Assembly: GCA_003646715.1 (NCBI GenBank)
Contig: QMLL01000144.1
Location: 1 to 5,425 of the forward strand
Length of the DNA stretch: 5,425 nucleotides
Source: Deltaproteobacteria bacterium
GTDB taxonomy: Bacteria > Desulfobacterota > Syntrophobacteria > B119-G9
Direction of reading: 5' to 3'
How positions within the stretch are numbered: the first letter of the stretch is position 1; the number at the start of each line of letters is the position of its first letter. The notes below the pieces were generated by a model. The model did no database searches and was not told the DNA's origin. It saw nothing but the letters and a program-made list of their open reading frames with translations. Position numbers and translations under genes: made by a program. Shown in pieces: positions 1 to 5,309 of this stretch.

Positions 1-1
1 A

Positions 2-1672
2 ACAAGTACCGGTGGTAGAATTGAAACTGAAGTGAAACATCGTGAGAGTAAAACTCTGGAAGTAGAAATAAGTACAAAACTGGTGGATCCTGCCACTGAC
101 CTTGTCCAGAGCATAATAAGAGACATTTCACATCTCAAAGAAACCACAAGGGCCCTGGAAGAGGAAAAAGAACGTCTTTCGGTAATGTTGAAAAGTATCG
201 GAGAAGGGGTTATTGCCACTGATTCAGACGGGAGGATTATCTTAGTTAATGGTGTCGCAGAAAATATCCTGGGATTAAAAGAAGAGGATATGCTTGGGAA
301 ACCTCTTGAGGAAATATTCAAGATTGCTGATGTAAAAACAAAAGAACCTCTTGAGGAGCTATGCAAAAAGGTGCTGGAGCATGGTGAAACATGTAGTACA
401 CCTCCCAATTCTGTTGTTATACGAAGGGATGGTCATGAAAAGCACATATTTGGCACCGGTTCCCCGATCTTTGGAAAAGATGGCGAAATATTGGGTTCAA
501 TTGTTGTTTTTCGCGACATAACAGAGGACAAAAAAATTGAAAAAGAATTGTTGAAAGCTCAAAAACTCGAATCTGTCGGGACCCTTGCAGGTGGCATTGC
601 CCACGACTTTAACAATAGTCTTACCGCCATACTTGGCAATATATCGTTGGCTAAAATATACGCAAAGCCCGGAGATACTATTTATCGAGTACTGACGGAA
701 GCCGAACGGGCTTCCATGCAAGCCAGGGACCTGACTCAACAGTTACTGACCTTTTCCATGGGTGGTGCTCCCATTAAAAAGCCTACCTCTGCGGCAGGAC
801 TCATAAAACAATCGGCGGATTTTTGTCTCAGGGGTAGCAATACTCGATGTGAATATTCGATTGACGAGGATCTGTGGCCAATAAATGCAGATGAGAGCCA
901 GATAAGTCAGGTAATACACAATATAGTCATAAATGCCAGCCAGGCCATGCCGGAAGGCGGTGTGGTGGAAATTGTGGCAAGGAATATAGTCATTAATGAA
1001 AAGGGGAAGTTGCCTCTTGATCCCGGAAAGTATGTACAGATAACTATTCGAGACCACGGCGAGGGTATACCAGAGCAATACCTGGAAAGGATTTTTGAGC
1101 CATACTTCACAACTAAAGAAAAAGGATACGGCCTGGGGTTGGCTACTTCCTATTCGATTGTTAAGAAGCATGGCGGGCATATAGAGGTGGAATCCAAACC
1201 CGGCGAAGGCACTGCCTTTCATATCTACCTGCCAGCAACCGATGAGAAAGTAGAAGAGAAGAAAAAGCAAGAGGAGCCTCTCTTTGGTAGCGGCAAAATA
1301 CTGGTGATGGATGACGATGAAGACATTAGATCCGTACTGTTTATGATGCTGGATGAACTTGGCTACGAGGTTCACCTGGTAAAAGACGGTGAAGAAGCCA
1401 TTAAATTGTACCTTTCGGAAAAAGAGGCAGGGCGGCCATTTGACCTGGTTATAATGGACCTAACCATCCAGGGTGGAATAGGTGGAGAGCAGGCCATCAA
1501 GCAATTGCTGGAAAAAGATCCTCAAGCAAAGGCAGTTGTTTCCAGCGGATACTATAATGACCCTGTGATGGCAGATTACAAAAAATACGGTTTCAGAGGA
1601 GTAATTACAAAGCCTTACAACCTGGAAGAGCTCAGCGTTGTCATAAAAAATGTCTTAAATGGTAACGTGTAA
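2..1672 (+). CDS. Hybrid sensor histidine kinase with PAS domains and C-terminal receiver (5' end outside window)
   Basis: Predicted sensor kinase that autophosphorylates on histidine and passes phosphate to its own receiver or a partner. The frame is open to the left edge: ten codons before the first possible start (GTG at 32) read TSTGGRIETE, which continues the last strands of a PAS domain ending at IIRDIS, so the GTG is probably internal. Numbering from that GTG: PAS remnant 1-34, helical linker about 35-50, complete PAS about 50-165 (ending VVFRDIT), HisKA with GGIAHDFNN and phospho-acceptor His191, and HATPase with N-box Asn297/Asn301, G1 DHGEGIP 341-347 and G2 GYGLGLA 365-371. A charged linker 404-416 leads to a receiver about 421-544 with the acidic group 427-429, phospho-acceptor Asp476, Ser505 and Lys527-Pro528. 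All catalytic residues are present. No membrane segment is visible in this part, though the missing N-terminus may carry one. The HDFNN-type H-box plus fused receiver is common in orphan kinases. The signal is unknown. Confidence 0.95.
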   Translation, partial: TSTGGRIETEVKHRESKTLEVEISTKLVDPATDLVQSIIRDISHLKETTRALEEEKERLSVMLKSIGEGVIATDSDGRIILVNGVAENILGLKEEDMLGKPLEEIFKIADVKTKEPLEELCKKVLEHGETCSTPPNSVVIRRDGHEKHIFGTGSPIFGKDGEILGSIVVFRDITEDKKIEKELLKAQKLESVGTLAGGIAHDFNNSLTAILGNISLAKIYAKPGDTIYRVLTEAERASMQARDLTQQLLTFSMGGAPIKKPTSAAGLIKQSADFCLRGSNTRCEYSIDEDLWPINADESQISQVIHNIVINASQAMPEGGVVEIVARNIVINEKGKLPLDPGKYVQITIRDHGEGIPEQYLERIFEPYFTTKEKGYGLGLATSYSIVKKHGGHIEVESKPGEGTAFHIYLPATDEKVEEKKKQEEPLFGSGKILVMDDDEDIRSVLFMMLDELGYEVHLVKDGEEAIKLYLSEKEAGRPFDLVIMDLTIQGGIGGEQAIKQLLEKDPQAKAVVSSGYYNDPVMADYKKYGFRGVITKPYNLEELSVVIKNVLNGNV

Positions 1673-1676
1673 TGCT

Positions 1677-3215
1677 TTATGCACCTTCCTTTTTGGGCAA
1701 CCTGCCAGTGTTTTCAAGAAATGATTCAAAGGCAGATCTCGACCAGAACAATCTCCTGAAATGGTATCCATAAATTGCCAGTGTTACTATATCAGCAAGC
1801 GCATTTCTGTAGTTCAGGAATGCTTTCTTCAATAGCTTCCAGTAATATTTTCTTGTTCCTTTCTGGTCCCAGATCCCGAGGTACCAGAGAGATCTTATTA
1901 GTGCCGTAATGTCTGAGAATAGTATTTTTGTCTTGGCTCTTGGCTGGTAATATTTCAGGAAATTCAGTATACGCTCATAATAATGTTCGGGTGAATAGAG
2001 AGTATCCATGACCCACTGGTAGCCTTTTAAAATGCATTCCCTGTCCATCTTGGGAATAAAATTTAAACTTCCACTGATGTCGGTGTTGTTTCCGGAAGAT
2101 TTAAAAAGTAATCTCCCTTCCTGCTGGAGTCTCTGGTATAACCGAGTACCGGGAAGAGCTGTAAGAAGGCCGATCATTGCAGTTACTACGCCGTTGTTCT
2201 GTATGAAATCAACCTGTCTCTGGAATATGTCCATGGGGTCGTTGTCAAAACCAATGATAAAACCTCCCATGACATTTAGGCCGTGTTTCTGAATTATGTG
2301 TACTGATTCGCTCAGATTTCTTTTCAAGTTTTGTTTCTTACCACATTCTTTAAGACTTTCTACTGCAGGTGTTTCAAGACCAAGGAACACCTTATTGAAA
2401 CCGGCTTCCACCATCAAGTTCATTAATTCGGGGTCTTCTGCCAGATCAACGGATGCTTCGGTAAAAAACGCGAAGGGCCGCTTATGTTCTTCTTGCCATG
2501 TAATTACTTCTCTGAGTAGCCCCTTAACTTTTTTCTTGTTCCCTATAAAATTGTCATCAACGATAAATACAGACCCTTTCCAGCCCCTTTTATATAAAGC
2601 CTCCAGTTCGGTAATGATCTGATCATTACTTTTTGTCCTGGGAACACGGCCATTCATCACAATAATGTCACAAAATTCGCAATTATAAGGACAACCCCGC
2701 GAGTACTGAATGCTCATCGTGGCATAGTCCTTGAATTTGATAAGGTTCCATTCCGGAACCGGCGATTGTTGAAGAGGGGGATGTTCCTTGGAGATATAAA
2801 AATGTTCTGCGACTCCGTTTTCCAGGTCTTCGATAAATCGGGGAAGAATAGCTTCACCCTCACCCACCACTATATGATCCATATCGGAGAAATCTGCGGA
2901 GTAGGAAAAAAATAATGGACCTCCTCCGACGGTCTTGGTCCCCAGTTCTTTACACCAGTTGACAACTTCGCGGGCCGATTTCTGCTGCGCTATCATGGCG
3001 CTGATAAACACATAATCAGCCCACTTGATATCTTTCTCCCTCAGATTTCTGACGTTCATATCCACAACTCGTTTCTCCCAGTGAGCGGGTAACATTGCTG
3101 CTACTGTAAGCGCACCAAGAGGAGGAAAAGCTGCTTTTCTCCTCACTATTTTTAGGGCGTATTTGAAACTCCAGAAAGTTTCTTCTACTTTGGGGTATAC
3201 GATTAATACTTTCAT
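1677..3215 (-). CDS. B12-binding radical SAM protein, HpnP-like/DUF4070 group
   Basis: Complete 512-residue cytoplasmic enzyme of the cobalamin-dependent (class B) radical SAM type. Members are usually methyltransferases acting on unactivated carbon. The N-terminal B12-binding Rossmann-like domain spans about 1-140, with LIVYP near the start, PPLG at 31-34, VVDMNV at 50-55, VGGGPLF at 96-102 and VGEGE at 117-121. As usual in this class, no DxHxxG cobalamin-ligand motif is seen. The radical SAM core follows: RGCPYNCEFC at 173-182 supplies Cys175, Cys179 and Cys182 for the 4Fe-4S cluster, then VDDNFIGNK, FFTEAS, GLETP and GGFIIGFD. The roughly 130-residue C-terminal tail fits DUF4070. The family includes the hopanoid C-2 methylase HpnP, but most members are uncharacterised, so the substrate is not assigned. 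The ATG at 3213-3215 is preceded by GGAG (plus-strand 3224-3227) with an 8-nt spacer. The gene converges on the kinase, 4 bp apart. Confidence 0.93.
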   Translation of the reverse strand: MKVLIVYPKVEETFWSFKYALKIVRRKAAFPPLGALTVAAMLPAHWEKRVVDMNVRNLREKDIKWADYVFISAMIAQQKSAREVVNWCKELGTKTVGGGPLFFSYSADFSDMDHIVVGEGEAILPRFIEDLENGVAEHFYISKEHPPLQQSPVPEWNLIKFKDYATMSIQYSRGCPYNCEFCDIIVMNGRVPRTKSNDQIITELEALYKRGWKGSVFIVDDNFIGNKKKVKGLLREVITWQEEHKRPFAFFTEASVDLAEDPELMNLMVEAGFNKVFLGLETPAVESLKECGKKQNLKRNLSESVHIIQKHGLNVMGGFIIGFDNDPMDIFQRQVDFIQNNGVVTAMIGLLTALPGTRLYQRLQQEGRLLFKSSGNNTDISGSLNFIPKMDRECILKGYQWVMDTLYSPEHYYERILNFLKYYQPRAKTKILFSDITALIRSLWYLGIWDQKGTRKYYWKLLKKAFLNYRNALADIVTLAIYGYHFRRLFWSRSAFESFLENTGRLPKKEGA

Positions 3216-3282
3216 TGGCTTTGCTCCAGATTAATTAAGTTTAACTACTTTGCAGAATTGCAACACCTGAGAAAAATTCTCG

Positions 3283-3486
3283 TTGTGTTGCGCGGGTTGT
3301 ACAAAAACCAAAACGATTACCCTTGCGGATATTTCGACAAATGTAACTTTTAGCGTTTATAAAGTGGGAGAAACAGTAGCAGCACGTACTGTCGAAACGG
3401 TATGTGGTGTTGCCTGCCATTACAACAAAGATCCAGATAACGAAAAAACTGGCTTCTTCCCTCCCTCATCTCCCTCAAAGTTATAA
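3283..3486 (+). CDS. Doubtful small ORF, possible lipoprotein-like gene remnant
   Basis: This is a 67-codon open frame starting at TTG with no visible ribosome binding site; an in-frame TGA lies at 3268-3270. I do not recognise the protein. Its middle part (KTKTITLADISTNVTFSVYK) reads like ordinary coding sequence. It is cysteine-rich: CCAGC near the start and CGVACH at 41-46, which has one residue too many for a canonical CxxCH haem motif. In another frame, 3267-3290 reads LRKILVVL, which resembles the start of a signal peptide and runs into CAGCTK of this frame if a single-base shift is assumed. This suggests a decayed exported or lipoprotein gene, but the evidence is thin. The proline- and serine-rich end (FFPPSSPSKL) looks like chance read-through. 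It could simply be a spurious frame in intergenic DNA. Confidence 0.2.
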   Translation: MCCAGCTKTKTITLADISTNVTFSVYKVGETVAARTVETVCGVACHYNKDPDNEKTGFFPPSSPSKL

Positions 3487-3497
3487 TTATTTATAAC
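3480..3497. repeat. AT-rich inverted repeat
   Basis: Perfect 6-bp arms GTTATA and TATAAC are separated by ATTATT. The left arm overlaps the end of the doubtful small ORF. It has no GC-rich stem and no T-run, so it is a poor terminator. It could be a protein-binding site or chance in AT-rich DNA. Confidence 0.3.
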
Positions 3498-3589
3498 CAA
3501 TTATCTTATACAAGTAAATGGTTGCAAGACGGATTTGAGGATCAGAATAACATTTTGTGTTTCCTATAAAATGAGTTTCCTTTCGGTTT

Positions 3590-4492
3590 TTATTTGCCTT
3601 TCTCTTTAGTCATCACGATGAGAGTATGAGTAAAGAAAGAGCCCTCAATGAGCGGCGTTGAAAAGGTTATCTTTTCCCTATAAAGAGAGAGCCCCAGTTT
3701 TTCACCTATTTCCACCTCGTGTGCGCAGAGATCTGGCTGCGAAACTGCATCACCAAAAATGTAGAGCATCAAGGAACCCGCTTGCTTGAGCCTGGTCATT
3801 GAAAGCGCGTAAAGCTTTTCAAGTACTGGCGAAATTTCAGAGTCTCTCTCTTCCATGAGTAAAGAATGTTTTATGTACTCGGGAATGTTGGAGAGATAGA
3901 TTACATCATACTGATCGTCAGAGTTTTCTAACGCTGTTTCTATGGGTAAGTTAATGAGGGTATAAGGTTTGAGTGCGTCTTTTGCCACATTGAAAGCATG
4001 CTCGGAATTGAAATGAGGAATAAGATGTGTGAACATCAGTTCCCGCCAGGGAGGGGAGGGAAAATCTGTAACTCCTATTTCTGAGTCAAGCCATGTGCGG
4101 CATTGTGATGAAATCAAATCGCGTATCTTCAAGTACAAAGACCTTTTTTCTGCTGGCGTTGTCCTGGGAATCAATCTGTTTTCGTAAACCGGTGCAAACA
4201 GCTTTCGAAATTCCGAAAATGAAAGTTTTCTGAGAACGGCCAACTTGAGCTCGTTCAGAAAACAAGCCTTTCTTGCAATGTCCACTGCCACTATTTGTGA
4301 AACTCCCAGTGGCCATAGGGTAAATATGTTATCCCCGGAATCAGCTATAAGAAGAACTTTTTTCCCTTGCCAATCAAAACGTGGCCACACAAGAAACGGG
4401 AAATCAGTACTTAGGATGTAAGGAGGAGATTCTGTGTCAAAACCGCTTTCACTTTCAAAATTCGCACTTTCAAAACTCTCCCGGTCCCTCAT
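3590..4492 (-). CDS. DUF3419/BtaA-like SAM-dependent transferase
   Basis: Complete 300-residue soluble protein resembling the DUF3419 family. Its best-known member, BtaA, moves the 3-amino-3-carboxypropyl group of S-adenosylmethionine to diacylglycerol in betaine-lipid synthesis. The SAM-binding Rossmann fold starts at VLLIADSGDN (46-55, the motif I position where BtaA has an Ala-Gly-Cys-Asn-type loop). Asp71 in IVAVD ends strand 2, and the family-typical run NELKLAVLRKLSFSEFRKLF occupies 80-99. A later strand with DVIYLSNIPEYI (196-207) matches the SNI/D-W region of the family. At 300 residues it is shorter than typical BtaA (around 400), and no BtaB-like N-methyltransferase lies in the window, so actual betaine-lipid synthesis is not established. 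ATG 4490-4492 is the only sensible start because an in-frame TAA lies two codons upstream. Residues 7-22 are acidic and repetitive and probably disordered. No transmembrane segment is seen. The family call is fairly secure; the substrate is unknown. Confidence 0.82.
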   Translation of the reverse strand: MRDRESFESANFESESGFDTESPPYILSTDFPFLVWPRFDWQGKKVLLIADSGDNIFTLWPLGVSQIVAVDIARKACFLNELKLAVLRKLSFSEFRKLFAPVYENRLIPRTTPAEKRSLYLKIRDLISSQCRTWLDSEIGVTDFPSPPWRELMFTHLIPHFNSEHAFNVAKDALKPYTLINLPIETALENSDDQYDVIYLSNIPEYIKHSLLMEERDSEISPVLEKLYALSMTRLKQAGSLMLYIFGDAVSQPDLCAHEVEIGEKLGLSLYREKITFSTPLIEGSFFTHTLIVMTKEKGK

Positions 4493-4505
4493 CTCTTAAT
4501 ATTAT

Positions 4506-4514
4506 CTCCTCCTT
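4506..4514 (-). promoter_or_regulatory. Ribosome binding site of DUF3419 gene, unusually distant
   Basis: On the minus strand AAGGAGGAG is a near-perfect anti-16S match, but 13 nt separate its end from the ATG at 4492 (15 nt if only AAGGAGG is counted). The usual spacing is 5-10 nt. No ATG, GTG or TTG lies nearer in frame, and an in-frame TAA between the two excludes a longer protein. Either the long spacer lowers translation or the upstream sequence folds to bring the two together. Confidence 0.6.
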
Positions 4515-4518
4515 AAGT

Positions 4519-4548
4519 GATATAGTTGCTACTGCAGTGTAATTGCAA
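4519..4548 (-). promoter_or_regulatory. Candidate sigma-70-type promoter for DUF3419 gene
   Basis: Reading the minus strand, TTGCAA (4548-4543) is followed after 18 bp by TATATC (4524-4519), just upstream of the ribosome binding site. Each hexamer matches the consensus at four of six positions. The -35 lies in the palindrome ATTGCAAT (4542-4549), which could also be a protein-binding site. Such matches are common by chance in AT-rich intergenic DNA. Confidence 0.25.
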
Positions 4549-4675
4549 TAAGAAAGACTTATTTTTTAATCAGGTCTTCCATGTCTGGTACTTATAAGTT
4601 AGCGAACTGACTCCATTGCATCCTCAGTGTTCGGGGCTATCACTCCCAAGCCTTCCTAAACCCGGAGAAATGAGG

Positions 4676-4687
4676 AGAGGCGCCTCT
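4676..4687. repeat. Perfect 12-bp palindrome AGAGGCGCCTCT
   Basis: Uninterrupted self-complementary sequence at the centre of a GC-richer patch about 190 bp upstream of the DUF3419 start. With no loop it is better suited to a dimeric protein site than to an RNA hairpin. It could be chance. Confidence 0.35.
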
Positions 4688-4933
4688 GTGCCCTCCCGAA
4701 GGCGAGCATGATGGTCGTAAAAGGCTGGAAATTTTTGCAACAAGATTCACTGCTTCCCACAGACTTCCACATATCCTTTGTTTTCACTTTCCCCTTTTCA
4801 ACGACCGACGTGAGAACTTAAGCTGAATTTGTACTTCCTCCTGAGGCTTGGATTCCCACCAAACCGAGTTCGGTCATGACTTTCGCTGGAATGACGTCTT
4901 TATTATCCCTCCGCTACTCCTGTATTATTCTCT

Positions 4934-5037
4934 GTCATTCCTTTATCGCTTCTCTGTCATTCCTTTATTACTTCTCGTCATTTATTACTTCTTCGTCATT
5001 CTTTATTATTTTTCCGTCATTCCTTTATCACTTCTCC
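4934..5037. repeat. Degenerate tandem array of five GTCATT units
   Basis: Five head-to-tail units of 18-22 bp begin at 4934, 4956, 4977, 4995 and 5016, each of the form GTCATTCCTTTATNRCTTCT with small deletions (unit 3 lacks several bases). The flank 4896-4933 looks like one or two further decayed units. Each starts with GTCATT, the same bases that open the right-hand palindromic module at 5038, so the array probably grew by slippage or unequal exchange from one end of that module. Confidence 0.7.
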
Positions 5038-5063
5038 GTCATTCCTGCGCAGGCAGGAATCCA
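5038..5063. repeat. REP-like palindromic module with strong hairpin
   Basis: A 26-bp module running from GTCATTCC to GGAATCCA. Its core forms a perfect 8-bp stem, ATTCCTGC (5041-5048) with GCAGGAAT (5053-5060), around the four bases GCAG. No T-run follows on either strand, so it is a repeat hairpin rather than an intrinsic terminator, although it could protect or pause transcripts coming from the OmpA-family gene. Confidence 0.65.
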
Positions 5064-5309
5064 GCATCATCGGTCGTTAGCGCCGTTTTTTTCAATTTTC
5101 ATCTTTTGTTATTATGATCAACGGGATGATAGTTACTGACAACTGAAGATTTAATTAGTAATTTTAACCTCCTTTTCGGTCTTTTTCAAATACCTCTACC
5201 GATTCTATTTTCCTTGTTAAAGACATCTTTACCAGTACCGTTACCTTCCGCTCCCTGAAGTTTATCTTTGATGCTACTTCTTTTGTTAATGTGATGATAT
5301 GAAGTCCGT

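Larger units (their letters stand above)
3216..3589. other. Intergenic stretch between radical SAM and DUF3419 genes
   Basis: This 374-bp stretch separates two minus-strand genes. Next to the radical SAM gene it holds a ribosome binding site and two small inverted repeats: TTGCA-gaat-TGCAA (3250-3263) and GAGAA-aaa-TTCTC (3269-3281). These sit where an operator could lie but are too short to be convincing. Farther out there is an AT-rich inverted repeat, GTTATA-attatt-TATAAC (3480-3497), and a short direct repeat of GTTTCC near 3560-3581. I see no GC-rich stem followed by a T-run that would end the DUF3419 transcript, so read-through toward the radical SAM gene cannot be excluded. One doubtful open frame on the plus strand is listed separately. 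Confidence 0.5.
4849..5063. repeat. Composite REP/MITE-like element with 8-bp terminal inverted repeats
   Basis: The unit begins TGGATTCC (4849-4856) and ends with its exact reverse complement GGAATCCA (5056-5063). Inside, GGAATGAC (4888-4895) is mirrored by GTCATTCC (5038-5045). It therefore consists of two TGGATTCC...GGAATGAC modules in opposite orientation, 47 bp (4849-4895) and 26 bp (5038-5063), around a degenerate tandem array. Short palindromic modules with these ends are widespread intergenic repeats in many Gram-negative genomes, and paired opposite copies resemble REPIN-type doublets. No transposase and no clear target-site duplication is seen. The boundaries are inferred from the symmetry. 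Confidence 0.65.
4493..5309. other. Long intergenic region with repeats, no convincing gene
   Basis: This 817-bp stretch lies between the DUF3419 gene and the OmpA-family gene end. From left to right it holds the DUF3419 ribosome binding site and candidate promoter and a GC-richer patch at about 4610-4735 centred on the perfect palindrome AGAGGCGCCTCT (4676-4687). Next come a pyrimidine-rich stretch, the composite repeat 4849-5063, and the region downstream of the OmpA-family stop. Open frames exist in it: two plus-strand ones over the tandem repeat (about 4848-5139) are low-complexity Leu/Ser/Phe translations of the repeat, and a 38-codon minus-strand frame (4656-4772) has no good ribosome binding site. 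None resembles a known protein. An SD-like AAAAGGAGG (minus strand, 5168-5176) is followed by no usable start. I could not match the GC-rich patch to a riboswitch class I know. Confidence 0.6.

Noticed and set aside
497..1375. Minus-strand open frames across the kinase gene
   Set aside because: They are opposite-strand shadows of the well-supported kinase, without family motifs.
2032..2622. Plus-strand open frames across the radical SAM gene
   Set aside because: They are shadows of the radical SAM gene on the other strand; the radical SAM motifs fix the coding strand.
4086..4316. Second minus-strand open frame inside the DUF3419 gene
   Set aside because: It is in an alternative frame of a gene whose own frame carries the SAM-fold motifs; no independent support.
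4605..4740. Possible cobalamin or cyclic-di-GMP riboswitch, given the B12 enzyme nearby
   Set aside because: I could not find the conserved core of either class, and the patch lies upstream of the DUF3419 gene, not of the B12 enzyme.
5071..5092. Hairpin-plus-T-run resembling a plus-strand terminator
   Set aside because: The stem is only three GC pairs plus a wobble with a seven-base loop, and no plus-strand gene lies upstream for it to terminate.
4848..5139. Two overlapping plus-strand open frames of 87-89 codons
   Set aside because: They are translations of the GTCATT tandem array and its flanking palindromes, giving Leu/Ser/Phe-rich low-complexity sequence in two frames at once, with no ribosome binding site and no resemblance to a membrane protein family.
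5168..5176. Shine-Dalgarno-like AAAAGGAGG on the minus strand
   Set aside because: No ATG, GTG or TTG follows at a usable distance, and the nearest possible frame (from ATT) stops after two further codons.
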